This document shows, in pieces, positions 1 through 9,072 of a stretch of DNA of 47,970 bases (its first letter is position 1; the number at the start of each line of letters is the position of its first letter). This DNA is from Cupriavidus basilensis. Its GTDB lineage: Bacteria; Pseudomonadota; Gammaproteobacteria; Burkholderiales; Burkholderiaceae. Below the pieces are notes generated by a model. It was not told where the DNA came from. It saw only the letters and a program-made list of their open reading frames with translations, and searched no databases. Made by a program: the position numbers and the translations under genes. Location: NCBI RefSeq assembly GCF_029335485.1, contig NZ_JARJLM010000017.1, positions 1-47,970 on the forward strand. Reading direction: 5' to 3'.

Positions 1-59
1 AAGGGCTGGGGGTGGGACTGCGCATGGGCTAGAACGCCGGCGATACGCTGTTTCCTTTT

Positions 60-293
60 TTGCAAGGAAGCAAGCTGATGCCGGCCAACAGCCCAGGCGG
101 GCGGGTGACGCCGGACGTCCCCTACCTGCATCGCGAACTGCGCCGTAAGGGCGTGACACTGCAGTTGCTGTGGGAGGCCATGCCCCGGGCGCCGCTGCCA
201 GGTTGGACCCCGCAGGGCGCCGCCAGTCGAACGCAGCAAAGGGGGCTCCGGCACCGACACGCGTCGCTCGCTGCTACGCCTGCCATCAAGTAG
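60..293 (+). pseudogene. IS21-family IstA transposase fragment
   Basis: The reading frame carries the IstA-like stretch HRELRRKGVTLQLLWE, which in IS21 transposases lies in the N-terminal part before the DDE domain. Sequence on both sides does not continue as IstA: the usual Glu-Tyr and following residues are replaced by unrelated Pro/Arg-rich translation and the frame stops at 293. The upstream bases 1-60 read weakly like the preceding IstA segment but contain a stop. No DDE catalytic core and no istB follow, so this is a dead scrap. The family call rests on the one motif. Confidence 0.6.
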
Positions 294-337
294 GAGAGCA
301 GGTTCCCTACTCCCGGTAGTCATGGGCTGACATCGCG

Positions 338-1183
338 TCAGCAACTTAGTGCATAGGCCATGTAGAGTTCACGCGCACGGCTCGCGACAGGGCCATGCGG
401 CAAGCTGCGGTCCTCAATACGGTCGCAATGAAGAACCTTGCCATGATTGCCCGTACTGAACAGCTCATCTGCCTCCAGTACGTCCGTGGGGGTCAAGCGC
501 ACTTCGCGAACCTCGATCCCGTCCTCGCGTAGTAGTGCCATGACACGCTGCCGCGTAATCCCATTCAGGAACGCTCCATTCAGTTCCGGGGTCATGGCAA
601 CGCCATCTCGCACTATCCACAGGTTCGCGACGGCGAACTCCGCGACATGGCCGTCCGGGCCGAGCACAACCGCCCCATCAAAGCCCCGCGCCGTTGCATC
701 CCGCAGGACACGCTGCGTGTTCGGATAGAGGCACGATGCCTTCGCATCCGTAGGCGCCATAGATGGCTCGGGGCGGCGGAATTGGCTGAATGTGGCGCTG
801 AATCCGCTGTCTTCCGGCAGGGGGGACTCGAAAATATGCAGAGCCAATGCGGTCGATGCCGGATCCGGAAGCAGAAACCCGTCGGAACAGAAGAACAGCA
901 TCTTGATGTAGTAGTCGAAATGCCCCTGCGGCAGGCGCTTGAGGCCCTCGCATACTAAACTCTCGACTTCCTCACGGTTGATCTTCGGATGCATACCCAA
1001 GGCAACCGCGGAACGGATCAGGCGCTCGCTGTGCGCCGCAATGTCCGGCACGTGGCCTTGAATCGACCTAGCCCCGTCAAACACCGTAGACGCCATCCAG
1101 AAAGCGTGATCGGTCGCGCCAATCAAGGGCACCTTGGTGGTGCTCCAGCTACCGTCAAACCATGTGATCTCAGCTCTGCTCAT
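338..1183 (-). CDS. Class IV aminotransferase (branched-chain aminotransferase-like)
   Basis: This 281-residue protein has the fold-type IV PLP aminotransferase pattern. Lys148 (DAKASC) is the likely Schiff-base lysine and Glu182 (AEFAVANLW) the glutamate that binds the pyridine nitrogen; their 34-residue spacing equals that in E. coli IlvE. The C-terminal half keeps LNGITRQRVM, typical of the family. The ATG at 1183 is chosen because GGAG sits about five bases upstream; a longer frame to 1270 would add 29 unlikely residues. Family members transfer amino groups between branched-chain or D-amino acids and 2-oxoacids, or act as aminodeoxychorismate lyases; the sequence alone does not settle the substrate. 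It is divergent from a LysR gene starting near 1295, which is its likely regulator. Confidence 0.85.
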   Translation of the reverse strand: MSRAEITWFDGSWSTTKVPLIGATDHAFWMASTVFDGARSIQGHVPDIAAHSERLIRSAVALGMHPKINREEVESLVCEGLKRLPQGHFDYYIKMLFFCSDGFLLPDPASTALALHIFESPLPEDSGFSATFSQFRRPEPSMAPTDAKASCLYPNTQRVLRDATARGFDGAVVLGPDGHVAEFAVANLWIVRDGVAMTPELNGAFLNGITRQRVMALLREDGIEVREVRLTPTDVLEADELFSTGNHGKVLHCDRIEDRSLPHGPVASRARELYMAYALSC

Positions 1184-1247
1184 GCGTGCTCCATAACACG
1201 GGCGGCATACCAGGGAACCGCCCTGTTGCCGCTTCGCTGTACTATTC

Positions 1248-1267
1248 AAACCATCTATAATATATGG
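1248..1267. promoter_or_regulatory. AT-rich segment between aminotransferase and LysR
   Basis: The divergent intergenic region contains AAACCATCTATAATATATGG, far more AT-rich than its surroundings and placed where both promoters should lie. A similar string on the minus strand occurs at 11241-11257, upstream of the MFS transporter. No start site can be assigned. Confidence 0.3.
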
Positions 1268-1294
1268 CAAAAATGTGCTGGAGTTTTCCCCATC

Positions 1295-2215
1295 TTGGTA
1301 TCTAATATTTACAAATCATATAACTGGACGCTTGCGGAACTACATGCTTTCTGCCTCATCTGCGAATGCCAGAACCTGAGCCAGGCGGCCCTGCGTTTGG
1401 ACATGAGCCAATCAGCTGTTTCCGTGATGGTCCAACGGTGGCGCCGGGCGATCGGCGATCCGCTCTTTGTGCGGGTTCGCTATGGAGTCGCCCCCACGGA
1501 CATCGCCATCGCGCTCAGGGACAAGCTGCGGCCGTTGTTGGAGGGTGTCACACTGGCACTGACCCATCCGCAGGGGTTCAATCCAGCAAAGTCCACGCGG
1601 GCCTTCAAGATCCACATGACCGACATCGGCCAGCTCGTATTCCTGCCGGGCCTGAACAACTTCCTCGTCCGCCGAGCACCGGGCATCCGACTTACGGTCA
1701 AGAATCTTGCGTGGGAAACGTTGGAAGCAGGCTTGAGTTCCGGGGAGATTGATGTGGCCATTGGCTCCCTGCCGATGATCAAGGGACGCGTGCATTCGCG
1801 CCTCCTGCGCCACGAACACTATGTCACGGCCATGCGCAAGGGCCATCCTCTGGCAAAGAGCGAACTGGATCTAGCGGCCTTTACCTCGGCGGATCACTTG
1901 GCGATTGACGCCACAAGCAGCGGGCATTCACTGGTAGAGAGCGCATTGCGTTCGATGAGCATGCGTCGCAACATCGCGCTGGCAATCCCTCACTATTTGG
2001 CTGCTGAGCAGATTCTGTCGAAAAGCAACTACTTGCTGACGGTGCCCGATGTTGCGGTTCTGTCGTTTCACGATCCAAAGGCGTTTCACATTGTTCCGAC
2101 GCCACTGGAACTGCCAACCTTCGACATCCGCCTACATTGGCACGAAAGAAGCCGGCAGGACGAAGGCATCCGCTGGCTGCGAAACACTATTTCGAGCCTG
2201 TTTGAGAAGCGATAA
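1295..2215 (+). CDS. LysR-family transcriptional regulator
   Basis: The protein begins with a LysR winged helix-turn-helix (NWTLAELHAFCLI, then SQAALRLDMSQSAVS, about residues 10-70) followed by a substrate-binding domain containing IHMTDIGQLVFLPGL, a hallmark of the NodD/NahR/LinR subgroup that senses aromatic or other small effectors. I place the start at TTG 1295 because GGAG lies at 1280-1283; this gives 306 residues, normal for the family. The frame is open upstream to 989, but that stretch overlaps the aminotransferase and is not LysR-like. It is divergently transcribed from the class IV aminotransferase, the usual layout for a LysR protein controlling its neighbour. The exact start is uncertain. 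Confidence 0.85.
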   Translation: MVSNIYKSYNWTLAELHAFCLICECQNLSQAALRLDMSQSAVSVMVQRWRRAIGDPLFVRVRYGVAPTDIAIALRDKLRPLLEGVTLALTHPQGFNPAKSTRAFKIHMTDIGQLVFLPGLNNFLVRRAPGIRLTVKNLAWETLEAGLSSGEIDVAIGSLPMIKGRVHSRLLRHEHYVTAMRKGHPLAKSELDLAAFTSADHLAIDATSSGHSLVESALRSMSMRRNIALAIPHYLAAEQILSKSNYLLTVPDVAVLSFHDPKAFHIVPTPLELPTFDIRLHWHERSRQDEGIRWLRNTISSLFEKR

Positions 2216-2857
2216 ATTCAGGATCGTCACCGATTTCCAGGGAAGACTGGTGATCCGATTGCAGCACTCGGCCATTGGTTGACATCTGACACTTGGAATC
2301 CAGAAGGCCGATGCTTTGAGATGATGACGGCTACCTCCCGGATGGTCGGCCCAGATATCGGAGGCACGCAGCCCCAGGCCAGCCTGCCATGTCAGCGCAG
2401 AGCCCGATCCGGAAGGACAAGAGTCCGGCTCTGGTATGGCGAGCAAGACTCGATATTACCTCTCAGCGACGTCACGCACGCAAGGACGCGGGCGGATCTA
2501 CTTGAATTTGACATCGATCTGGCAGCTCAACGGTCGAATACGCAAGCCAACCGTAGCATCCACCATGGGACGACATGCATCGACTCGCATAGTCGGACGA
2601 GTTCCAGGTCGAGACAGCACTAGCCTTCTCCGGCCACTCAAACCTGCCACTTGCTCGACCACCTGCACGCGCGACCGCGCATTCCAAAGCACCAACCAAG
2701 AGCGCAATCGCTGTCCTTGCCGCCAGCAGCGGCGAGTTGAACCGCGGTGATTATGCGCGGCACACTCATGCTATGTATATCGACCTGATTGCGGAATGTC
2801 CGCGCTCCTTTTTTTGTGCGTCAGGCACGACCGCTCGCTCACAAGGGAACACTCCAG
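2216..2857. other. No gene recognised
   Basis: About 640 bases follow the LysR gene. All six frames give only short, compositionally odd translations with no recognisable family. The last 20 bases hold a Shine-Dalgarno-like AAGGGAAC ahead of the ATG at 2858, so the stretch presumably carries the old promoter of the DJ-1/PfpI pseudogene. Confidence 0.4.
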
Positions 2858-3376
2858 ATGACGGCACAAAATCGGATGGTCGCATCCGGCACGTCCATGG
2901 CCTCTCCAGCAGCGAGCCCCGAGGAAATACCAACGGCGACAGCGAACGCCAAGAAAAGGATCGGCATCGTGATGTTCCCGAGTTTCGAGACGCTGGACGT
3001 AGTTGGACCAGTGGAGATGTGGGGCAATCTTCCTGATTATCAGATTCTGATGGTGTCCGAACATGGTGGTTCGGTGAGGTCAGCACAAGGTGTCGAGACT
3101 GTTGCGACCTATTCATTCGATACCGCGCCGCAATTCGACATCTCGATTGTTCCCGGTGGCGTGGGTACGCGTACCGAAGTCGGCAATCCCGCTATGCTCG
3201 AGCTCATGCGAAAGCAGGACAAGGAACCGCATGGACTCCTGCCGTTTGTACAGGCTCAGCAGTTCTCGCGAAGGCCAGCATTTTGAAGGACACCGGGCTA
3301 CATCGAACAAGTGGCCTATGCGTTCACAACAAGCCAGGATCACGACGTGCAATGGCATCGCGGCGATGGTGACTGA
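2858..3376 (+). pseudogene. Frameshifted DJ-1/PfpI-family gene
   Basis: The first frame reads a good DJ-1/PfpI N-terminal half: KKRIGIVMFPSFETLDVVGP, then SIVPGGVGTRTE. After residue ~122 (near 3228-3236) the frame breaks. The nucleophile elbow continues in another frame as TPAVCTGSAVLAKASILKD, with the catalytic-type Cys still encoded. Near 3290 it shifts again: GHRATSNKW is in one frame while GYIEQVAYAFTTSQDHDVQW, ending at the TGA at 3376, is in another. The C-terminal part of the domain is then lost. Two frameshifts plus truncation make a functional product unlikely. Intact relatives occur in this window at 20548-21543 (DJ-1 plus AraC) and 22189-22875. Confidence 0.75.
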
Positions 3377-3715
3377 TCGACTTCCGGACATGCACCGTCC
3401 CGCGCCCTCGCCCGGGGGACAGCACGTTGCCCCAGGCAAAGCCGGCCCAGTCATTTCTGATCCTGACCCGAAGCACTGCCCGAATGGGCAAGACCGGCTT
3501 GCCAAACCCACAAGCTGCTGGGGTCGACTCGGCCACATGCGCAAGCGTCCATGCAAGCATATCCGGGCATCGAAGCAGGGTGAGGTCACGGATGAACGCC
3601 CGGCATTTCGACCGTAGCCTGCCTCTGAGCGTGCCTCCCTCCTGGTCACTCGATCAGGACCTTTTCGCCGCTGCGAAAAAGTCGGCCGGCATTCGATCGT
3701 CGCGCAGCACTTCTG
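3377..3715. other. No gene recognised
   Basis: Between the DJ-1 pseudogene and the TetR gene no frame gives a protein I recognise. Minus-strand frames are open for 80-170 codons but look like GC-biased noise. Confidence 0.3.
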
Positions 3716-4309
3716 CTACGGCTGTAACGTCTTGCGCACGATTCGCCGAAGCATTGGCTCATGCACGTATGAGTCGAAACCGCGATCGAAAACAACACGC
3801 CCTACAGCCCCTTCAGCAAGGGCAATCAGCCATGTCGCTACCAAATCAGATTCCAGCGTCGTGTCTATCGTGCCTTGAGTGATACCTCGTTTGATCAACG
3901 AGACCATACGACCCTTGACTTTCTCTTCGTTGGCCAAAAACAGTGCGTTAACGTCTGGATTGCGCGTTGCTTCAGCGCCAATCTCGATGCTGATGCGCGC
4001 GTACACAGGTTCGCTCGCGAGCCGCATGAACTCGAGAACGATCTCCTCGATGGCCGTCAACGCGTCGTCCGTCTCAGACCACCGAGCAAATATCTCAGCG
4101 GTTGCCAACTGATCTTCCTGTGCGATCGCCTCAATGATCGACGCTTTCGTCGGGAAATAGTGAAACAGATTTCCCGGACTCATGCCCGCCGCTGCACAGA
4201 TCGCTGCCGTCGAAGTGCCATGAAACCCGTTGCGTGAGAAACAGTCGATTGCAGCATCCAAGATATGACGTCGCTTCGCCTCCATCTTTGCCGGGTCAAT
4301 CGTTCGCAT
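3716..4309 (-). CDS. TetR/AcrR-family transcriptional repressor
   Basis: This 197-residue protein starts with a TetR helix-turn-helix (RRHILDAAIDCFSRNGFHGT, then AAGMSPGNLFHYFPTKASII, residues ~13-62) followed by an all-helical ligand domain. The ATG at 4309 is supported by AGGGGG six bases upstream; 57 extra upstream codons are open but run through the promoter. The gene is divergent from an alpha/beta hydrolase and an ABC exporter. The 110-bp gap holds an inverted repeat at 4340-4363. The simplest reading is a local repressor of the hydrolase-exporter operon that responds to a compound those proteins hydrolyse or pump; the ligand is unknown. Confidence 0.88.
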   Translation of the reverse strand: MRTIDPAKMEAKRRHILDAAIDCFSRNGFHGTSTAAICAAAGMSPGNLFHYFPTKASIIEAIAQEDQLATAEIFARWSETDDALTAIEEIVLEFMRLASEPVYARISIEIGAEATRNPDVNALFLANEEKVKGRMVSLIKRGITQGTIDTTLESDLVATWLIALAEGAVGRVVFDRGFDSYVHEPMLRRIVRKTLQP

Positions 4310-4339
4310 GCGACCCCCTAGACGCTTGCCAAAATATTT

Positions 4340-4363
4340 AATAGACTGACTACTCGATCTATT
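4340..4363. promoter_or_regulatory. Candidate TetR operator
   Basis: AATAGA at 4340-4345 and TCTATT at 4358-4363 form an inverted repeat with a 12-base spacer, extending imperfectly into the flanking TTTAA/TTAAA. It lies in an AT-rich segment between the divergent starts at 4309 and 4419, where a TetR protein would block both promoters. Symmetry and position are seen; binding is inferred. Confidence 0.5.
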
Positions 4364-4418
4364 ATTAAACATCATCCGAAGCGTGTCAATATGCGCCGGT
4401 CTACATAGAGGGAAAGAA

Positions 4419-5447
4419 TTGAAGAAGCGAATCAGCCCCCTCCTCGCCACAGGCGCCGCCCTCCTCCTGTTGCTTTGCATGTTGGGAGCATTTGCCCTGC
4501 ACGGCCTGTCCGATTTCGAATTGAAGAACGCGCGCGTCTCGGCTCTGACGTTTCATGCCGGCAATGCCGAACTGTCCGGCACCCTTGTGATGCCCAGAAA
4601 TGCACCCAATGCGCCGATTGCCCTGCTCATCCACGGCGACGGGCCTCGCGATCGCTTCTCTGAAGGCGGCTACCTGCCGCTCATCAATGCGCTTCTGGAC
4701 GCCGGCATCGGGGTATTTACGTGGGACAAGGCAGGCATTGACCAAAGTAGCGGTGATTGGCTTGCACAATCGATGCAGGACCGGGCAGACGAGGCCGTCG
4801 TGGCGATGACCCGTGTACGCCAGGCCATAGGACCCAACCACAAGATCGGTCTACTCGGGTTCTCACAGGGCGGCTGGGTCATTCCGCGCGTAGCCAGCGA
4901 AGTACGGCCAGCGTTCTCGGTCATCGTCGGCGGCGCAGTCAATTGGCGCAGGCAAGGTGTTTACCTGACGCAGCAGCGGTTGCGAGCCCAAGGCGTCCCG
5001 CCGACCAGCATCGACGCAGCGATTGCCGCCGAACTGAAGTCCAACGACCGCATTTTTTCTCGCCAGGGTGAGCCTGCGGACCCGAATGCGCGACCGGATA
5101 TCGAACCCCATCGCTTCGCTTTTATTGCGCGCAATTACGCCGAGGATTCCTCCACCGCGCTCGCGACAATGCATGGCCCGGTACTCGCCGCATGGGGTGC
5201 ATTGGACAGGAACGTCGACCCGGTCAATGACGCCAACTCGTATGCGCGAGCTTTCGCCGACCACAGTGACCGGACTATCACGCTCGTACGAAACGCTACT
5301 CATGCGTTGCTGCGCGCGCGTTGGTTCGACTATCAGCTCGAATCGCAATGGCCCAAATGGAAGGTTGCACTGTTCATGTGCCTCGGGCGGCATGCATATG
5401 CGCCGGGCGCACTAACGCTGATCACCGACTGGATCAAGTCGCAATGA
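4419..5447 (+). CDS. Membrane-anchored alpha/beta hydrolase
   Basis: Residues ~7-30 are a hydrophobic signal or anchor (LLATGAALLLLLCMLG). The rest is an alpha/beta hydrolase: oxyanion-hole motif HGDGPRDR, nucleophile elbow GFSQGG with Ser149, acid Asp263 (GALDRNVDP) and base His295 (NATHALL), so the triad is complete. I chose TTG 4419 because GAGGG lies just upstream; a GTG at 4383 would add 12 residues without a ribosome site. The 342-residue length suits esterase-like or dipeptidyl-peptidase-like exported hydrolases. The ABC exporter starts 49 bases after the stop, so the two are probably cotranscribed, under the divergent TetR. The substrate cannot be named. Confidence 0.82.
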   Translation: MKKRISPLLATGAALLLLLCMLGAFALHGLSDFELKNARVSALTFHAGNAELSGTLVMPRNAPNAPIALLIHGDGPRDRFSEGGYLPLINALLDAGIGVFTWDKAGIDQSSGDWLAQSMQDRADEAVVAMTRVRQAIGPNHKIGLLGFSQGGWVIPRVASEVRPAFSVIVGGAVNWRRQGVYLTQQRLRAQGVPPTSIDAAIAAELKSNDRIFSRQGEPADPNARPDIEPHRFAFIARNYAEDSSTALATMHGPVLAAWGALDRNVDPVNDANSYARAFADHSDRTITLVRNATHALLRARWFDYQLESQWPKWKVALFMCLGRHAYAPGALTLITDWIKSQ

Positions 5448-5496
5448 GGCGGTAATGCAAGGGGGCGCCACCAGGGTAACCTGGGGTTAATCAATC

Positions 5497-7284
5497 ATGA
5501 ATGAATCTGAAACAACAAAGATAAACGCATATCGCGAACTGGCAGCCAAACACGTCTCGGCAGGCCGGATCATTGCACTGTTCACGCCCTATACGCGCCA
5601 GATAGCTTGGGTTGTCAGCCTGCTGCTGGTCAGCTCGGCCATCGGAATGGCCTCGCCTTTCATGTTGCGAGCGATCATCGACGAGGCACTCCCTCAGGCT
5701 AACATCACACTACTGATGTATCTGGCGGGTGGACTTATTGGCATTGCCGCACTCTCGGCCGTGCTGAATACATTGCAGATCGTCATGTCAACGAAGATCG
5801 GGCAATCCATCATGCACGATTTGCGCGTACGGTTGTACTCGCACCTGCAATCGCTACCGCTGTCCTTCTTTGCGGCGACGCGCTCTGGCGAAATCCAGTC
5901 GCGCATCGCCAGTGATATCGGCGGATTGCAGGCATTGGTCACCAATACGGCTAATGAGCTCGCACGAAACACCAGCATCGTTGTCATGACCGCCATCGCC
6001 ATGTTCGTCCTCGATTGGCGTCTCGCGCTCTTTTCGATGATCGTAGTGCCGTGCTCCATTCTCCTGAGTGATCGTGTCGGAAAGCTGCGAGAATCCCTCA
6101 CACATGAGCAGCAGGTCCGCCTCGGGGATATGTCAGCAGCGGTTCAGGAGTCGCTCTCGATTGCGGGGATCATCCTTGCCCGCACGATGGGCCGCGCCGA
6201 GCATCTGATTCGGCGCTTCTCACGGACATCGCAAGATGTCGCCAAGCTGGAAGTTCGCTCACACACCACGGGTGAGTGGCAATGGCAATTGATATATCTG
6301 ATGCTGGCCATGCTTCCGGCGCTCACCCTGTTGCTGGGCGGACTGCTGCTGAATTCCGGCGCTCCAGCCACCATTGGCACGCTTGTGGCAATGATCGCAT
6401 TGCAGGAACAACTGTTGTGGCCACTCGAGCAACTCTTGGTCATTGGCCGAGAAATGCGCACGACGCGCGCTCTGTTCGCTCGCGTCTTTGAGTATCTCGA
6501 CAAGCCCGTCGAGATCGTCGAATCGCCCGATGCCGTGCACTTCGGCCGACCTCAGATGCGGGGAGCGGTTCGCGTCGAGAATGTCCAGTTCACCTATCCT
6601 GGAGCACTCCAGCCTACGTTGTCGGACATTTCCATCAACATCCCTGCCGGATCCAGTGTCGCCATCGTTGGCACGACTGGATCTGGCAAAACCACGCTAG
6701 GCTATCTTCTTGCGCGTCTGTACGATGCAGATAGAGGCGCAATCCGATATGACGGCGTCGATGTACGCGATCTGAGTTTTGAGACGTTGACAGATATGTT
6801 GGGCGTCGTAACGCAGGAACCCTATTTGCTCTACGCGTCTGTCGCCGAGAACCTCCGATTTGCAAAACCAGACGCCACAGACGAAGAACTGATTGAAGCG
6901 GCCAGGATTGCACAGATTCACGATAGTTTGGCTGCGCTGCCTGACGGCTACGATACGCTCGTTGGAGATCGAGGATATCGATTCTCTGGCGGAGAGAAGC
7001 AACGGCTCGCCTTAGCGCGCACGATTCTGAGAAATCCGCCCGTGCTTCTCCTCGACGAGGCAACCAGCGCGCTCGATACCAAGACGGAACGCGCCATGGA
7101 ATCCGCACTTGCAAACCTGTCTAAGGGGCGAACCACGATAACGATCGCTCATCGCCTATCCACCATCCGACGCGCAGATCAGATCGTCGTTCTGCAACGA
7201 GGTCGAATCGTCGAAGTAGGCACGCACGAGGAATTGACGAGTATCAATGGCATCTATGCCGCGCTTGTGAAGTCCGGAACCTGA
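5497..7284 (+). CDS. ABC exporter, fused membrane and ATPase domains (MsbA/MdlB type)
   Basis: This 595-residue half-transporter has about six membrane segments in residues 30-320, then a nucleotide-binding domain: Walker A GTTGSGKTT (~392), Q-loop VVTQEPYLLYASVAENL, signature FSGGEKQR (~496), Walker B PVLLLDEATSALD (~516) and H-loop IAHRLST. All ATPase motifs are intact, so it should work as a homodimer in the inner membrane, exporting lipids, drugs or peptides. It follows the membrane-anchored hydrolase at 4419-5447 by 49 bases and is probably in the same TetR-controlled operon. That pairing suggests export coupled to hydrolysis or detoxification of one compound, which is inference. Confidence 0.9.
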   Translation: MNESETTKINAYRELAAKHVSAGRIIALFTPYTRQIAWVVSLLLVSSAIGMASPFMLRAIIDEALPQANITLLMYLAGGLIGIAALSAVLNTLQIVMSTKIGQSIMHDLRVRLYSHLQSLPLSFFAATRSGEIQSRIASDIGGLQALVTNTANELARNTSIVVMTAIAMFVLDWRLALFSMIVVPCSILLSDRVGKLRESLTHEQQVRLGDMSAAVQESLSIAGIILARTMGRAEHLIRRFSRTSQDVAKLEVRSHTTGEWQWQLIYLMLAMLPALTLLLGGLLLNSGAPATIGTLVAMIALQEQLLWPLEQLLVIGREMRTTRALFARVFEYLDKPVEIVESPDAVHFGRPQMRGAVRVENVQFTYPGALQPTLSDISINIPAGSSVAIVGTTGSGKTTLGYLLARLYDADRGAIRYDGVDVRDLSFETLTDMLGVVTQEPYLLYASVAENLRFAKPDATDEELIEAARIAQIHDSLAALPDGYDTLVGDRGYRFSGGEKQRLALARTILRNPPVLLLDEATSALDTKTERAMESALANLSKGRTTITIAHRLSTIRRADQIVVLQRGRIVEVGTHEELTSINGIYAALVKSGT

Positions 7285-7300
7285 CATGGCCCCGAATCGG

Positions 7301-7336
7301 CCTGACGCCTGGCGCTCCCACTTGCCAGGCATCAGG
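7301..7336 (+). terminator. Hairpin after the ABC exporter gene
   Basis: CCTGACGCCTGGC (7301-7313) pairs with GCCAGGCATCAGG (7324-7336) with one mismatch and a 10-base loop, 17 bases after the exporter stop. There is no T-run, so it may be a factor-dependent end or an mRNA-stabilising hairpin. Confidence 0.5.
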
Positions 7337-7535
7337 CCAGATGGTCGGGGCAGGTTGCCGATGGTTCTCTATCGCGTATCAATAGACGTGAAGCAGGCGA
7401 AGTTGCAGGGAGAGTACCCCCCCAACTCATCGGTGGCGAGCCAATGCCGACATCCACCTCCTCATTGCCGAGACCGGCTTCAGACACCTCCTCCACGCGA
7501 GACTCTCGATGTGCAGTAGGACATTAGGCCCTTTG

Positions 7536-7685
7536 CCCCGTCAAGACACTATTGAGCCCCAGCAAGAACGCCATCCGGCAGATGTCCGTCATGTGGAGCG
7601 GAGATGTGCGCTCAGAGTTCTCCCGAACGAAACCTTCTACGTTCGACGGCGCAAGTGACATTCCGTCCGGCGACGGCTCGAGCTC
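7536..7685 (-). pseudogene. LysR regulator fragment
   Basis: A short minus-strand stretch reads ERTSPLHMTDICRMAFLLGL, close to the start of the effector domain in NodD/LinR-type LysR proteins (compare IHMTDIGQLVFLPGL in the intact LysR at 1295-2215). The DNA-binding domain upstream and the rest of the effector domain downstream are missing. It sits divergent to the DUF1330-SDR pair and may be the remains of its regulator. Confidence 0.5.
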
Positions 7686-7880
7686 CGCTCGAATACGATC
7701 GCCGCGTCGCCCGGCAAAACGTCGTAGCGAGCCCGGCACGGAGCTCTGCCAGCGATCAGTTATGAACATTGCCAATATCAGATACAACTTCCAGCCACTC
7801 TCTGACGCCTTCGTTGGCATCTATTATCGATGCGACTAACACTACGCACTTGCTCACTGGGTGCGAATGCCAAGAAGCCA

Positions 7881-8174
7881 ATGTCTGCCTACCTGATCGC
7901 ACGCGTGAAGATCGACTATCCCGATATCTACGCCAAATACACCGCATTGACTCCCGCCATCGTCGAGGCTCATGGCGGGAAATTTCTCTCCAGAGGACGA
8001 CCGCCCCTTACGCTTGAGGGCCCTCGGGAAGACCGTCGCGTGGTCGTTGTGGAGTTCCCTGATATGGAATGCGCGAAGGCATTTTATGAGTCCGCCGAAT
8101 ATCAGTCAGCCAAGGCGATCCGGGAAACGGCGTCAGAAGCCGAATTCGTGATTGTCCCTGGTACGCCCTCGTAG
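7881..8174 (+). CDS. DUF1330 family protein
   Basis: The 97-residue product matches the small DUF1330 family (dimeric alpha/beta barrel fold): MSAYLIARVKIDYPDIYAKY at the N-terminus, HGGKFLSRG in the middle and VVVEFPDMECAKAFYESAEY followed by the C-terminal strand. Length is normal. The start at 7881 gives the family's typical N-terminus, although the ribosome site (AAGAAG) is weak. An SDR gene begins 21 bases after the stop, suggesting one operon. DUF1330 proteins have no settled biochemical role but often sit in catabolic operons. Confidence 0.85.
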   Translation: MSAYLIARVKIDYPDIYAKYTALTPAIVEAHGGKFLSRGRPPLTLEGPREDRRVVVVEFPDMECAKAFYESAEYQSAKAIRETASEAEFVIVPGTPS

Positions 8175-8195
8175 TGCGGGCAAGCGGAGCGTTAG

Positions 8196-8939
8196 ATGGA
8201 TCTTGGAATTACTGGACGTCGTGCATTGGTCTGCGGTGCATCGACAGGACTCGGATTTGCGTGCGCCAAGGCACTGGCCGCCGAGGGTGTTCATGTGACG
8301 CTTGTGTCGCGCGACGAAAACAAGTTGCGCACGGCAGTCGACCTGCTTTCGGCAAATACAAATCAAGGTGTCGATTGGCTAGCTGCCGATCTGTCTAGAC
8401 CCGACGAGCGGGCAGCCGTGCTGACATCGTGCCCCACGATGGATATCCTGGTAACCAATGCCGGGGGGCCTCCCGCCATGCCCTATCTGGACGTCGATGC
8501 CGCCCAATGGCATAGGGCATTGGAGCTGAATTTCCTTTCCGCCATCGACCTGATCCAAAGCGCACTGCCCAGCATGATTGAACGCCGCTTCGGACGGATC
8601 GTCAACATCACTTCCGTGGCCGTAAGGAAGCCCGTGGAACACTTGGAACTTTCCACTGCGTCGAGAATGGCGCTGACAGGCTATGTGGCGTCCGTATCGA
8701 GACAAGTGGCGAAATTTAACATCGCGATAAATAACCTGCTTCCCGGCACCATATTGACCGAGCGTATTCGCGAACTTGGACCTGTGGCGGACAAGATGAT
8801 CGAAGATGTGCCAGCAGGTCGATCTGGAACGCCTGAGGAATTTGGCGCCGCGTGCGCCTTTCTGTGCGGGGATAGTGCGAGCTTCATCGTTGGTCAGAAC
8901 TTGGTGATCGACGGTGGCCTGTATAGAAGCACGCTCTAG
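8196..8939 (+). CDS. Short-chain dehydrogenase/reductase with altered active site
   Basis: This 247-residue protein has the SDR Rossmann start GASTGLGFACAKALA, the NAGG motif and a C-terminal GQNLVIDGGLY, all typical of FabG-like oxidoreductases. In place of the catalytic YxxxK it has STASRMALTG, so the Tyr is Ser and the Lys is Arg. A divergent subgroup of bacterial SDRs shows the same loss, so this need not be recent decay; chemistry may differ from a standard ketoreductase. The start has GGAG six bases upstream. It follows the DUF1330 gene at 7881-8174 by 21 bases and probably shares its transcript. Confidence 0.88.
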   Translation: MDLGITGRRALVCGASTGLGFACAKALAAEGVHVTLVSRDENKLRTAVDLLSANTNQGVDWLAADLSRPDERAAVLTSCPTMDILVTNAGGPPAMPYLDVDAAQWHRALELNFLSAIDLIQSALPSMIERRFGRIVNITSVAVRKPVEHLELSTASRMALTGYVASVSRQVAKFNIAINNLLPGTILTERIRELGPVADKMIEDVPAGRSGTPEEFGAACAFLCGDSASFIVGQNLVIDGGLYRSTL

Positions 8940-9072
8940 GTCGAGACAGCCTCCTTTCCCACCTTGTCACGATTGGAGATCCCTAGCAATCCGCCGTATG
9001 GGACGACTCTGGCAGGATTCCCGCGGCTTGCGTGGCAGGCAGCGCGCCGAGCGCAATGGCGCGCGGATCGAT

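Noticed and set aside
2132-2750. Several overlapping open frames of 70-105 codons on both strands
   Set aside because: No family resemblance, no ribosome sites at the starts and composition typical of GC-rich noncoding frames.
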